A stretch of 64,000 bases of DNA from Paenibacillus luteus (GCF_006542765.1 NZ_SKCD01000007.1:115889-179888); one strand, 5' to 3'; positions 1 to 8,672 are shown, numbered from the stretch's first letter. Program-made: numbers and translations. The notes: generated by a model from the letters alone, not told the origin.

Positions 1-264
1 GCGAACATGCACCAGGATTGCACCAATCATGGTCACTCCAAGCAACAAGCTACCCGCTGCCGCCCAGCTCGGCTCCCAAATGCCAACGATTAAAGCAGCC
101 GCTCCAATAAGCTCTACTAATCCGGTTACAACTCTGAACCATTGCGGCAAACCCCACTGGTTGAAATGGTCCACATGCATTTTGGTACCGGAGACTTTGC
201 CTATACCAGCCATTAGAAACATCAAGCCCAGCAAGCTTTGTAAAATAATCGCTACGATTTCCAT
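1..264 (-). CDS. DoxX-like small membrane protein (3' end cut by window edge)
   Basis: An open frame of 88 codons runs off the left edge. It starts at an ATG at 264 behind a GAGGGGG ribosome site. The visible protein begins MEIVAIILQSLLGLMFLMAG and has a second hydrophobic stretch rich in Leu, Ile and Ala, followed by a third (GSLLLGVTMIGAILVHVR). The GLMFLMAGIGKVSG opening and the FRVVTGLVELIGAAALI segment fit the DoxX/DoxX_2 family of four-helix membrane proteins, whose biochemical role is poorly defined but is often linked to redox or thiol stress. It lies 117 bases downstream of an Rrf2-type regulator on the same strand, and the gap holds an inverted repeat that could be the operator. The family call rests on hydrophobic pattern and partial motif only. 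Confidence 0.72.
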   Translation of the reverse strand, partial: MEIVAIILQSLLGLMFLMAGIGKVSGTKMHVDHFNQWGLPQWFRVVTGLVELIGAAALIVGIWEPSWAAAGSLLLGVTMIGAILVHVR

Positions 265-324
265 ACGTTTTCCCCCTCGTCCAATTAACTGCCACTACTA
301 CAAGCACAGTTTGTTTCAAAAAAA

Positions 325-350
325 TTGCAGTATATCCGATATAACTGCAA
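325..350. promoter_or_regulatory. inverted repeat, candidate Rrf2 operator
   Basis: Two TTGCAGT/ACTGCAA arms of 7 bp stand in inverted orientation with a 12-base AT-rich spacer, 61 bases upstream of the DoxX-like start and downstream of the Rrf2 gene. Position and symmetry suit a repressor site. Binding by the neighbouring Rrf2 protein is inferred. Confidence 0.45.
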
Positions 351-381
351 CCTTTATAAGCACATATTAATCTGCCCATTT

Positions 382-819
382 TCAAAAGTCAATCGTTTCC
401 GTTAAATCAGCAATTGAATATTGTTTTAAGTATTCTACGGTACGCAAATCGGCAGCATTCATAATTTGCTCCAGCGCCTGATCGAGCTGTATGCCCGCGC
501 CTTCTTCGCCGCTGCATCGCAGTTCATCAGCCGCTTCGCAAGGTTCTGTTCTTACTGCCAAATAAACATCAGCAAGCGTAATGTTATCTGCTGGCCTACT
601 TAAGCTATACCCGCCATCGCGACCTTCCCTAGCATCAACAAATCCCGATTGCACCAATGTAGCAAGCACTCTGCGCAAAAAAGTCGCATGAGAGTTCACT
701 TGTCCCGCAATAGTCGCACTAGAAAGCAGGCCTCCGCTCTTGGCAAGCCAAATGAGTACATGAACGGCTATGACAAATCGCGGAGGCCCGATTTGATTGC
801 CTCGCTTTGACTGACTCAT
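382..819 (-). CDS. Rrf2 family transcriptional regulator
   Basis: A 145-residue DNA-binding protein. The winged helix covers roughly residues 13-80, with LSSATIAGQVNSHATFLRRV as the helix-turn-helix and GRDGGYSLSRPA as the wing, the usual Rrf2 signature. Only two cysteines (about C94 and C102) lie in the stretch where Fe-S members such as IscR and NsrR carry three, so a thiol or non-cluster (YwnA-like) sensor is more likely than an Fe-S protein. The ATG at 819 is chosen over a TTG six codons upstream because a GAGGAGG ribosome site lies 7-8 bases before it. The downstream DoxX-like gene, with an inverted repeat between the two, is the likely target. The effector is unknown. Confidence 0.85.
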   Translation of the reverse strand: MSQSKRGNQIGPPRFVIAVHVLIWLAKSGGLLSSATIAGQVNSHATFLRRVLATLVQSGFVDAREGRDGGYSLSRPADNITLADVYLAVRTEPCEAADELRCSGEEGAGIQLDQALEQIMNAADLRTVEYLKQYSIADLTETIDF

Positions 820-897
820 ATTATTTCCTCCTCGCAAGCTTTATTTCAAAACCATTGTCTATGGTAGTTTACCCTCCCGCAATCCTCTTTTGCAAGG

Positions 898-931
898 CGA
901 ATGGGCGGATGCCTTTGCATCCGCCCATTCG
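898..931 (-). terminator. hairpin downstream of the FlxA-like gene
   Basis: A perfect 15-bp stem with a 4-base loop (CTTT on the plus strand) lies just after the stop at 949. There is no strong T-tract on the minus strand, so it may terminate weakly or protect the mRNA end. Confidence 0.6.
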
Positions 932-948
932 AACTTCCCTAGCTTAAT

Positions 949-1281
949 TTATATCCGCACATCAAATGTACGGTCAGAATTCGCTACTGGGCCAGTAACA
1001 GCCTTCGGAGCGCTAACATTCGCGTTTTCATTTACTTCTAGCCCGCTTGCCTTGTTCGTGCTGGCTTCAGCCTTCTGCTTCGCGATTTCTTGCTGTAACT
1101 GTTGAATTTGCTGCTGGATGACCTGCGCTTTTTTATCCTTAGTCGCTTGATCATCTTTACTGTCATTGACTTTTTTAAGCTCGGCCTGCAGGCTGCTTAC
1201 CTGTTTCTCCAAGCTGGATGCAGCGGATGATGCGGCCGAATATGACGCTGTACTGCTGCCTGTTGCAGATGATATGTTCAT
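949..1281 (-). CDS. FlxA-like coiled-coil protein
   Basis: A 110-residue protein with a Ser/Ala-rich N-terminus, a heptad-rich coiled coil at about residues 22-72 (LEKQVSSLQAELKKV, then QIQQLQQEIAKQKAEA) and a flexible acidic tail. This layout matches the FlxA-like family, small proteins of unknown function common in Bacillota and in flagellar regulons of enterobacteria. There is no signal peptide or membrane segment, so it is probably cytoplasmic. The ATG at 1281 has an AGGAGGG site before it. It is monocistronic: a hairpin follows and the upstream neighbour is 189 bases away. No catalytic role is visible. Confidence 0.7.
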   Translation of the reverse strand: MNISSATGSSTASYSAASSAASSLEKQVSSLQAELKKVNDSKDDQATKDKKAQVIQQQIQQLQQEIAKQKAEASTNKASGLEVNENANVSAPKAVTGPVANSDRTFDVRI

Positions 1282-1377
1282 ATTTTCTATCCCTCCTTAT
1301 GCTTGCTTTCCTAACGAAAGTCAACTATACACAAGGATCATGAACCCAGTATGAACGAGCATGCTGCTCGATCCAAG

Positions 1378-1472
1378 GTGAAACGGCTGACGCCGTCCTC
1401 TGGCGGTGCAGCACGTTTCATTCCGAGAAATATAGAGAAAGAATAGCGAAATGATATACTTTTCTATATTTC
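1378..1472. repeat. two consecutive stem-loops after the amidohydrolase gene
   Basis: The first is an imperfect hairpin built on AAACGGCTG-type arms around 1381-1418. The second pairs 1427-1441 (GAAATATAGAGAAAG) with 1459-1472 with one unpaired base, and its right arm overlaps the amidohydrolase stop codon. They may end the seven-kilobase operon. The paired architecture also resembles dispersed intergenic repeats of Paenibacillus, but only this copy is in view. Confidence 0.5.
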
Positions 1473-2658
1473 AAGCAAAAACTCCTGTCGCTGCTTCTGC
1501 CCATTTCCCGCCTATAAGCTTGCCTCTGGAGAAGGCAGCCTCACGGAGGGGAGCCGATGCAATCGCATGTTTCGCATTGACGGCAGGCACAAGCATGAAG
1601 CTCGCTGGGTCGCCCACTTGTGGTGTAAGCGAGCCTGCCGCTATGAGCGGATACGTCTGAAGGAGCGCATCATCGAGTATCCAGCCCAATTTCTCGGCCA
1701 ACTTCGCTCCTCTTGCAAGCAAATCACCATTGCCAAACGGGCTCCATGCATCGAGTATATTGTCAGAGCCTACATATACCCGAACACCTTCCGCAATCAG
1801 CTGGTCTACGCGCGGCATCGGCCTGTCGAGCGGGACACTCGTAATAATGGCTACGTCATTCGCTTTCAATTGCTGTGCAAGCTCTCTCGACTCCGTCTCC
1901 GTAACCTGACCTAAGCAATAGGCATGGCTGACTGCCGCTCTGCCTCCTTTGCCAGCTTGAGCTGTTAATTCCGCAAAACGGCTAATCGTATACAAGCCCA
2001 AATGTCCAGAGTCATGCAAATGGAGATCGACGCCTGCATTAAATTCAGCGCTCAGCTCGAATGTGGCTTCAAGGCTGCGATCGACCTGACGGTCCAATCC
2101 CGCAGGATCGACGCCTCCGACATACTCGGCACCAGCACGCAGCGCATCCTTCATGACTTGCATGGAATCCGAGCGGAGCAGCCCCTGCTGCGGGAAGGCG
2201 ACGATTTCAATTTCCATCACGCCGCGGTATTCCTCACGGACCTGCAGGACATTCTCCAAATGGGAAATGCCAATTTGCGGATCAACGTCCACATGCGTTC
2301 GGATTTTAGTCGTTCCTTGGCGTAGAAGCAGGTCGATCAGTCGGCGGGCGCGCTCAGCGACCGTAGTTGGGAGCGATGCCAGCATAGACTTTTCAAACTT
2401 TAATTGCCCGGGCAATGTGATAAACGGCTGAAGCGGCTTCCATGGCTCGCCCAAAAAATGCTTATCCAAATGAATATGCATATCGGTCATGGCCGGCAAA
2501 TAGTGCAGTCCTTCCGCATCTCTAATCCCGGCTCCCACCGCACCTCCAGAAGCCGGATGGCTAGGCGTTATATGCGAAATAATTCCTTTCTCCAAGTCCA
2601 GCGTGATATCAAACAGACGATCATTTATGCGGATACGATTAATTTGTGTAATGGACAC
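1471..2658 (-). CDS. CodA-like metal-dependent amidohydrolase (operon-distal copy)
   Basis: About 395 residues, amidohydrolase superfamily, cytosine-deaminase (CodA) branch. The first metal motif is MTDMHIHLDKHFLG near residue 60. THVDVDP and VAFPQQG match CodA's THVDVSD and VAFPQEG strand motifs. Later come VDLHLHD (third His), VSHAYCLG (fourth His) and YVGSDNILDAWSPFG (metal Asp). CodA's catalytic Glu of HCDE is Asp here (HLHD), and the second Asp of GHDD is Asn, so the substrate is probably not plain cytosine. It would hydrolyse a cyclic amide or amidine in the cytoplasm. It is the last gene of the importer operon, about 28 bases after the LivF-type gene. The GTG at 2658 is preferred to one at 2667 because it has GAGGG at proper spacing. 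Confidence 0.8.
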   Translation of the reverse strand: MSITQINRIRINDRLFDITLDLEKGIISHITPSHPASGGAVGAGIRDAEGLHYLPAMTDMHIHLDKHFLGEPWKPLQPFITLPGQLKFEKSMLASLPTTVAERARRLIDLLLRQGTTKIRTHVDVDPQIGISHLENVLQVREEYRGVMEIEIVAFPQQGLLRSDSMQVMKDALRAGAEYVGGVDPAGLDRQVDRSLEATFELSAEFNAGVDLHLHDSGHLGLYTISRFAELTAQAGKGGRAAVSHAYCLGQVTETESRELAQQLKANDVAIITSVPLDRPMPRVDQLIAEGVRVYVGSDNILDAWSPFGNGDLLARGAKLAEKLGWILDDALLQTYPLIAAGSLTPQVGDPASFMLVPAVNAKHAIASAPLREAAFSRGKLIGGKWAEAATGVFA

Positions 2659-2686
2659 CTGCGTCACCCTCTACTTCATCATATAG

Positions 2687-3403
2687 TTAATGTGCGCCCA
2701 AATAGGCTTTAATCATCCGATCATCATTCAGCAAAGCGGTAGACGAGCCGTGTAATGTGATGTTTCCGTTATCTACAACGTAACCGCGCTTCGCAATGGA
2801 CAGCGCTTTGTGCGCCATCTGCTCAACTAGCAAAATCGCCGTACCTTCGTATGCTAATTCGTTTATGGTAGCAAAAATTTCATTAACGATAATAGGAGCT
2901 AACCCGAGTGAGGGCTCATCGAGCAGCAGCAGTCTCGGTTTACTGATCATGGCACGCGAGAGAACGAGCATCTGCTGCTCGCCTCCGCTAAGCGTGAAAG
3001 CCAGCTGATTCTGGCGTTCATGCAGACGGGGGAACCTCTCGAATACAAGCTCCAGTTCTTTCTCGAACTGCCGCTTCGTGACCGATCCGATTTTTTTCTT
3101 CAGCCCCATGCGCAAATTCTCAGTAACCGTCAGGGTGCCAAATACCTCCCGGCCTTCCGGAACAAGCGATACGCCGAGATTTGACGTTTTGTTCGCTGAC
3201 ATACGGGTAATCGGCTTGCCGCCAAGCTCTATGACGCCGGCATTAGGTCTTACAAGGCCAAGCACGGCTTGCAGGAGCGTTGTTTTGCCCGCGCCGTTGG
3301 AGCCAATCACAGCTGCAATCTCACCTTCTTTAAGCTCCACATCCACGCCCTTCAAAGCGTGGATAGCGCCATAGCGCACTTCAAGTCCTTTAATGCTCAG
3401 CAC
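2687..3403 (-). CDS. LivF-type ABC transporter ATP-binding protein
   Basis: About 238 residues. Walker A is GSNGAGKTTLL near residue 38, the signature is LSGGEQQMLVLSRAM, and Walker B is LLLLDEPSLGLAP, as in LivF. It supplies the second ATPase of a branched-chain-amino-acid-family (HAAT) importer, with the LivG-type ATPase fused to the permease encoded just upstream. The GTG at 3403 has GGAGG nine bases before it and overlaps the 3' end of the fusion gene by 14 bases, so translation is probably coupled. Operon position between an importer and two amidohydrolases suggests that the cargo is their substrate rather than leucine. Confidence 0.9.
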   Translation of the reverse strand: MLSIKGLEVRYGAIHALKGVDVELKEGEIAAVIGSNGAGKTTLLQAVLGLVRPNAGVIELGGKPITRMSANKTSNLGVSLVPEGREVFGTLTVTENLRMGLKKKIGSVTKRQFEKELELVFERFPRLHERQNQLAFTLSGGEQQMLVLSRAMISKPRLLLLDEPSLGLAPIIVNEIFATINELAYEGTAILLVEQMAHKALSIAKRGYVVDNGNITLHGSSTALLNDDRMIKAYLGAH

Positions 3404-5219
3404 TGGCAGCCACCTCCTCTGCACCTAGATATGCTTGGATGACTCGCGGATCGCTAAGCATTTGCTCCGGGCTGCCCGTTCCGATTATTTTCCCAAAATC
3501 AAGCACGGTCACCGTATCCGATACACGCTGCACAAAGTCCATATGATGCTCGATTAAAATAACCGTCAAGCCTTGGCTGACAAGCTTGCGAAGCAGCTGC
3601 TCCAGCTGCTCAATCTCCGAAGCCGTCATTCCGGCTGCCGGTTCGTCGAGCAATAGCAGGCTAGGCGCTGTCGCCAGCGCACGCGCTATTTCTACCATCC
3701 GTTGATGCCCGTAGGGGAGCTGGCTAGCCGGCATATCCCGATCGCCTTCATAGCCGATTAAATCCAACAGCGCATGCGAGGTCTCCTCCATGAGGCGCTC
3801 GGAGCGAAGCTGCCCGGGCAGTCTTAGGAGGGATGCCCCAAGCCCGCTTTGCGCTCGCTTAGCTAGGCCTGTCATCACATTTTCAAGGACGCTAAGCTCT
3901 TTGAACAAACGGGAATGCTGGAACGTCCTTGCAATACCTAGCTCGGCAACTGCCGACAAGGAACGCGGGATGAGCGGCTGCCCGCGCAGCGTATAATGAC
4001 CCTGGTCTGAGCTGTATAATCCGCTGATGACATTCAGCAGCGTGGTTTTGCCGGCCCCATTTGGACCGACCAACGAATGTATGGTTCCCGCCTCTACCTT
4101 AAGACTCACCTCTTTTAAGGCATGCAGCCCGCCAAAATATTTCTGGATTCCTTCAAGCACAAGAATGGGCTGGCCACCCGCCCGAACAGGGGAAGCAAAC
4201 AACGCTTTGGCCTCCTCAGGCTTCGACGATGCCTGCCTTGGGTTTATGCTGACAAATCGCCTCATACGAGGACTAAGCCAGCTGTCTAACGTACCGACGA
4301 TGCCCTTCGGCAGAAAAAAAAGCACAGCAAACATAATGCCTCCGTATAGTGCCATACGCAGCTTCTCCATATCAAGCAGCTCCGGTAAAAACACGATAAT
4401 AACCGCGCCGATTACCGGTCCTAGCACTCGGCCTGCTCCTCCTAAAATAACGATGAGAACCAGCTGGACAGAGGTCTGAAAATTGTACGTGTCCGGACTA
4501 ATAAAGCTATTGGCATGCGCATAAATCGCGCCCGATAGTCCGGCTAACACCGAGCTAATTGCGAAGCCCGCATACTGAACCGCAAACTTGCGAATGCCAA
4601 GCGATGCAGCGGCTATCTCATTTTCCTTCGTCGCAATCATCGACCTGCCCCAAGAGGAGCGCCGCAAATTGCGAGCAAGCAGAAGCGCAGCTGCTGAAAT
4701 CACTAGTACAAATAAATACATGCCTTTCAGATCGAAGGTATAACCGCCAATCTGCGGCTTGGCTATTCCTGATATGCCAAGCGGGCCGCCGGAGAAAGCA
4801 TCCCACCGAATAAGCACCTCATGAATCACGACACCGAAGGCGATGGTAATCATCGATAAATAGACGCCACCGGCTCGAATGGTAGGAATGGCGATCAAGC
4901 TGCCAATAAGAAGCGAAACGACCATGCCGATCAGCACTACGCTCCAGAAGGACAAGCCGTATTTTGTGCTGAGAAAAGAAGACATATATGCGCCGATGGC
5001 CATTAAGCCCGCATGGCCAATGGAGACGATGCCGCAATAGCCGATTAAAATATTCATGCCCGTACACGTAATAACGAATATGCCGATCATAAACAATAAG
5101 TTCAAATAATACGTATCGACCATCCATGGCCCTGCGGCAAGCAGCCCGATGGCTGCCAGGCCGGCAATCCACCCTGCGGCTGCACGGTAGCCAGCGCTCC
5201 GCTCTATGAGCTGATTCAT
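3390..5219 (-). CDS. LivM-LivG fusion: ABC permease joined to ATP-binding domain
   Basis: One 609-residue chain. Residues 1-320 form a LivM-type permease with about ten hydrophobic segments (ICTCTGMNILIGYCGIVSIGHAG is seen near residues 40-60 in part). A short linker rich in Ala and Lys leads to a LivG-type ATPase from about residue 345: Walker A GPNGAGKTTLLNVI, signature LPYGHQRMVEIARAL, Walker B LLLLDEPAAGM. LivM and LivG are usually separate; no stop or frameshift separates them here, and a continuous reading frame crosses the joint. It works in the cytoplasmic membrane with the LivH-type and LivF-type products. The ATG at 5219 follows GGGGGT; a GTG two codons upstream sits too close to the ribosome site. 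Confidence 0.9.
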   Translation of the reverse strand: MNQLIERSAGYRAAAGWIAGLAAIGLLAAGPWMVDTYYLNLLFMIGIFVITCTGMNILIGYCGIVSIGHAGLMAIGAYMSSFLSTKYGLSFWSVVLIGMVVSLLIGSLIAIPTIRAGGVYLSMITIAFGVVIHEVLIRWDAFSGGPLGISGIAKPQIGGYTFDLKGMYLFVLVISAAALLLARNLRRSSWGRSMIATKENEIAAASLGIRKFAVQYAGFAISSVLAGLSGAIYAHANSFISPDTYNFQTSVQLVLIVILGGAGRVLGPVIGAVIIVFLPELLDMEKLRMALYGGIMFAVLFFLPKGIVGTLDSWLSPRMRRFVSINPRQASSKPEEAKALFASPVRAGGQPILVLEGIQKYFGGLHALKEVSLKVEAGTIHSLVGPNGAGKTTLLNVISGLYSSDQGHYTLRGQPLIPRSLSAVAELGIARTFQHSRLFKELSVLENVMTGLAKRAQSGLGASLLRLPGQLRSERLMEETSHALLDLIGYEGDRDMPASQLPYGHQRMVEIARALATAPSLLLLDEPAAGMTASEIEQLEQLLRKLVSQGLTVILIEHHMDFVQRVSDTVTVLDFGKIIGTGSPEQMLSDPRVIQAYLGAEEVAASAEH

Positions 5220-5244
5220 CTGCACACCCCCTGACTTAAACTCA

Positions 5245-6126
5245 CTAGACTTTCACTATCGTTTTGCGTGCATTAAACAGCCCCATCGGCTTCCAATACA
5301 GCACCAGAATAACCAAACCATACACAAACATCTCTCTGAATGCCGTAGAGATGTACTGGCCAATGAAAGCCTCGGAAATGCCCAGAATCAAGCCTGCCGC
5401 GACGATGCCCTTCGGATTGTTAACCCCGGCGAGAATCGCAACCGAAATCGCCTTAAGTCCGAGCGGAAGCCCAATATCTACGGAAACGGCATAGTTCGTA
5501 GACATTAAGGCTCCGCCAATGCCTGCCAGCAAACCGCTCAGCATATACGCAACCGCCACAATCTTGTTGCTGCTAATGCCCATTATTTCAACGGCTGTAC
5601 GATTGTCCGCCGTTGCCCGAAGCCATAAGCCCCAATGCGATTTTTTGTAAAATAAAATTAACAGCACCAGCAATACCGCAACGACCGGCAGAAAAACAAA
5701 CTCTTTCCAATATATCCCTGCTCCAGCAATACGAAGCATCTCATCTCCCATGGGCGAAGGAGTAACGCCTTCATCCGGACCGTTCACATAAAGAGCAACG
5801 TCTTGAATAATAATGCCAACCGCTATCGTACTAAGCACCCATTCGATTGAATTCGCGCCTTTGTCAAACTTTCGGATCGCTAATCGTTCTATGCCTAAAT
5901 TCAACAGCCCAACTATGAGCGCAGCCAGCAGAAAGGAAACGAAGAAGGGCAGGTGCCCCAGCTCGGCAAAGCCGAACATAAGCACCCCGCCAAGCATAAC
6001 TAACTGTCCTTGCGACATATTTAGCGTGCCATTCACGACAAACGTCAAGCTGTAGCCGAGTGCGATCAAGGCATAGAGACAGCCGACCGAGAGCCCGCTA
6101 ATGGCAAGCTGGAGTATAAGCGACAT
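5245..6126 (-). CDS. LivH-type ABC transporter permease
   Basis: About 293 residues of membrane protein with the LivH hallmarks: LYALIALGYSLTFVVNGTLNMSQGQLVMLGG near the N-terminus (split across helix 1 and the loop) and ISVAILAGVNNPKGIVAAGL near residue 230. It forms the translocation pore together with the permease half of the fusion protein. It is the second transport gene of the operon, 27 bases after the binding protein and 25 bases before the fusion. Two ATGs are close together; the one at 6126 has AGAGGG at six bases and is preferred over 6132. Confidence 0.9.
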   Translation of the reverse strand: MSLILQLAISGLSVGCLYALIALGYSLTFVVNGTLNMSQGQLVMLGGVLMFGFAELGHLPFFVSFLLAALIVGLLNLGIERLAIRKFDKGANSIEWVLSTIAVGIIIQDVALYVNGPDEGVTPSPMGDEMLRIAGAGIYWKEFVFLPVVAVLLVLLILFYKKSHWGLWLRATADNRTAVEIMGISSNKIVAVAYMLSGLLAGIGGALMSTNYAVSVDIGLPLGLKAISVAILAGVNNPKGIVAAGLILGISEAFIGQYISTAFREMFVYGLVILVLYWKPMGLFNARKTIVKV

Positions 6127-6153
6127 GTCCATCCCTCTTTTCCACGAAGTAAC

Positions 6154-7401
6154 TTATTGCTTATCCGAAATGACCAGCTTGCCGTCCTTCCATACGCACA
6201 TGAGGTAGGAATTGACGTCCACCGCATCGTGATTTTCAGTTGTAAAGGCTTGCTCCCAATCCTTAATCACGCCGCTGTAAGTGCCCAGATTCGTCTCCAG
6301 CGTATTTTTGATCGCCTCTCGGTCCTTTGCCAAATCACCGGACAAGCCCGCTTTCTCGATCGCTTGGAACAGCATCATCGCACCGTCATAGCCTTGTGCC
6401 GCAGAGGCGAATGTGGTTGGAATATGGCCGAATTTCGCCGTGAAGTCTGCCAAAAATACTTTTGCCGTCTCACGTGTCTGATCAACGTTGAAGTTAGCCG
6501 TTTGAATCGCATACGTGCCTTCCGCCAGCTCCTTGCCAACTTCTTGGGCACCCTTGTTCGCCATGCCGTTCTCGCCTACAATCGGCACCTTCCAGCCGAG
6601 CTTATCCATCGCTTGCAGCACATAACCATTCGCCGCGCCTTGACCGAATAAGTAGATGACCTCTGCTCCCGCTTGCTTCGCACGGTTGACCTGCGCGGTC
6701 ATGTCTTTATCCTTGGCATTATCAAAGGACTCCACCGCAACCGGCTTCAGCCCTTCAGCCTCCAGCACCTTGGTCATAGCGGCAGCCGCGCCTTTTCCGT
6801 AACCGCCGTTCTCGTGCAATACCGCGATTTTTGTCGTATTGAAATGCTCTTTTATAAATTTGAGCGCATATTGCGCCGTAATATTCGCGTTCATCCGAAC
6901 GCCGAACGTCCATGGCATACCGGATTCAACCGATGCCGGAACGTTTGAGGTGGCTACCATAAACGGGAACTTTTCCTCCATAATGATTGGAGACTGCGCC
7001 AGCATAACCGTACTGTGAAAACCGCCAATAGCCGCAAGCACCTTCTCCTTTTGGCTAAAATCACGGATAATGCTGATGCCGCGCGTCGGGTTTTGCTCCG
7101 TATCGCGCACAACCAGCTCAACCAGGCGTCCATCAATCCCGCCCTTAGCATTCACTTGATCGACCGCTACCTGAACGCCCTGATAAAGATTAACCGAGTT
7201 CATAGCGTTATCGCCCGTCGCTTCCGTTGACATGCCGATTAGAATCGGCTCCTTGCTTGCCGCTCCATCGCTGGAAGCCGGAGCGTTAGCCGCTTCTGCG
7301 TTCTTCCCGCCGCTATTGCCACCGCCGCATGCTGCCAGTACCCACATCATGACAACGACCAATAAACCCAGTGTCCACTTCTTGCCGCTTTGCTTCTTCA
7401 T
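6154..7401 (-). CDS. LivJ/LivK-type substrate-binding lipoprotein
   Basis: About 415 residues. The N-terminus KKQSGKKWTLGLLVVVMMWV ends in a lipobox (VLAACG), so the protein is anchored outside the membrane. The mature part is a type I periplasmic-binding fold: ILIGMSTEATGDNA, GVQVAVDQVNAKGGIDGR and VRDTEQNP follow the LivJ pattern (nucleotide-like loop, lid, hinge). It captures the cargo of this HAAT-family importer. The binding-site residues do not allow a ligand call by eye; leucine-type amino acids and cyclic amides or nucleobases are both known for the family. The ATG at 7401 opens the signal peptide, and a GAGGAG lies 12 bases upstream. Confidence 0.9.
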   Translation of the reverse strand: MKKQSGKKWTLGLLVVVMMWVLAACGGGNSGGKNAEAANAPASSDGAASKEPILIGMSTEATGDNAMNSVNLYQGVQVAVDQVNAKGGIDGRLVELVVRDTEQNPTRGISIIRDFSQKEKVLAAIGGFHSTVMLAQSPIIMEEKFPFMVATSNVPASVESGMPWTFGVRMNANITAQYALKFIKEHFNTTKIAVLHENGGYGKGAAAAMTKVLEAEGLKPVAVESFDNAKDKDMTAQVNRAKQAGAEVIYLFGQGAANGYVLQAMDKLGWKVPIVGENGMANKGAQEVGKELAEGTYAIQTANFNVDQTRETAKVFLADFTAKFGHIPTTFASAAQGYDGAMMLFQAIEKAGLSGDLAKDREAIKNTLETNLGTYSGVIKDWEQAFTTENHDAVDVNSYLMCVWKDGKLVISDKQ

Positions 7402-7433
7402 CCTCAAACCCACTCCTCTATATGTTTTTATCA

Positions 7434-8672
7434 TCAAAACCTTTGCAGCTCGCTGGATACCCGCGTCTCGGCCGATTTCACGCCTCGTTTCCACACCGTT
7501 CGATGCTCTGGCTTATCCAGCAAAATATCGCGTTCGGTCTGTACGGCGAACAGCACCATATCCGCCTTCGCCCCGATACGTATCCCATAGTCCTGCACGC
7601 CAAGTGCTCTAGCCGCCCCATCCGTGAGCATATGAATCAAATGCCGAGCATCGGCTTCGCCTCCCATATAAGCGGAAACCGCGACCAGCCACGCCGTTTC
7701 CAGCGGATCTGCCTTTCCGAAAGGGGTAAACGGATTGCGCACGTTGTTTACCCCGATCACGACATTGACGCTATGCTCAAGCAATAGGCCGATCGGCGTT
7801 AACCCGCGCCTTGGTTTCTCTAGGTCGCCTCTGCCGTTGATGTACAAATCGGTAGCTGGGAGACTCATGATCTGGAGATCCGCCTTCTTGATTTGCTCCA
7901 CGACCGAAACCGCACGATGATGCTCCAGTGATCCAAGCGAAGTGACATGTCCTGCAGCGACTAAGCCCTGCATGCCTGCCGCTATCGTTTTCGCCGCAAT
8001 GTCTGCAATGGCAAGCTGCTCGGGATTATCCGAAAAATCAGCGTGGAAATCGATAGGCTTGCCATGCTTTTCGGCCAAATCGAACACAAAACGCAAATGC
8101 TCCTTCAAATCAGCGTCCTGGTACGTAATGCCGCCAACAACATCCCCTCCAAGGCGCATAGCCTCATCCATAAGCTCTGCCGTCCCAGGGCTTTGGGCTA
8201 TGCCCTCCTGTGGGAAAACAACGATTTGCAAATCCAGTACCGGCTTTACTCGCTCCTTCAGCTCAAGCGCCGCTTCAAACGCAGACAACCCAAGAATCGG
8301 ATCAACCTCGGCATGGCAGCGCATATGGGTAACACCGCTGCGAACGGCTTCACGGATAACCGTGAGTGATCTCTCCTGCATGTCTTCCTTTGTAAACCCA
8401 TGCTTCATCTCCGCAGTCATGCGAATCGCATCTTGCAAGGATGCTGCCTCTTGCTCCATACGAGAGAGCAGATAAGCTTTCTCCAGGTGTATATGCGGTT
8501 CTATGAACCCCGGTAACAGCATCCCTCCTGCTCCATCCTCCGTTTGAAGCGCATCCGGCCTATGATTCGGTTGGCTAGGGGCAAGATACGTGAAACGCCC
8601 TTGTCTTACGCCAACATCCATAAGTGCGGTTTCCTGTTGAAGCCGTACTTGTGTAAGAAGTAAATCAAGCAA
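7434..8672 (-). CDS. CodA-like amidohydrolase with altered active site (operon-proximal copy)
   Basis: About 412 residues, first gene of the importer operon. It aligns with CodA through PGFIEPHIHLEKAYLL (first metal motif), MRCHAEVDP, QIVVFPQEG, IDFHADFSDN (third His) and AAGHVTSLG (fourth His). Two positions depart from CodA: the catalytic Glu of HCDE is Phe (HADF), and the GHDD metal/catalytic pair is VNN (IGVNNVRNPFTPFG). It may therefore bind one metal differently, catalyse another hydrolysis, or belong to a subfamily with its own chemistry. It is clearly not a duplicate of the operon-distal copy. A TTG at 8672 with GAGGTG six bases before is preferred; a GTG at 8693 lacks a ribosome site. 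Confidence 0.78.
   Translation of the reverse strand: MLDLLLTQVRLQQETALMDVGVRQGRFTYLAPSQPNHRPDALQTEDGAGGMLLPGFIEPHIHLEKAYLLSRMEQEAASLQDAIRMTAEMKHGFTKEDMQERSLTVIREAVRSGVTHMRCHAEVDPILGLSAFEAALELKERVKPVLDLQIVVFPQEGIAQSPGTAELMDEAMRLGGDVVGGITYQDADLKEHLRFVFDLAEKHGKPIDFHADFSDNPEQLAIADIAAKTIAAGMQGLVAAGHVTSLGSLEHHRAVSVVEQIKKADLQIMSLPATDLYINGRGDLEKPRRGLTPIGLLLEHSVNVVIGVNNVRNPFTPFGKADPLETAWLVAVSAYMGGEADARHLIHMLTDGAARALGVQDYGIRIGAKADMVLFAVQTERDILLDKPEHRTVWKRGVKSAETRVSSELQRF

Noticed and set aside
382..837. Upstream TTG start for the Rrf2 gene
   Set aside because: The codon lies inside the ribosome binding region of the better ATG at 819.
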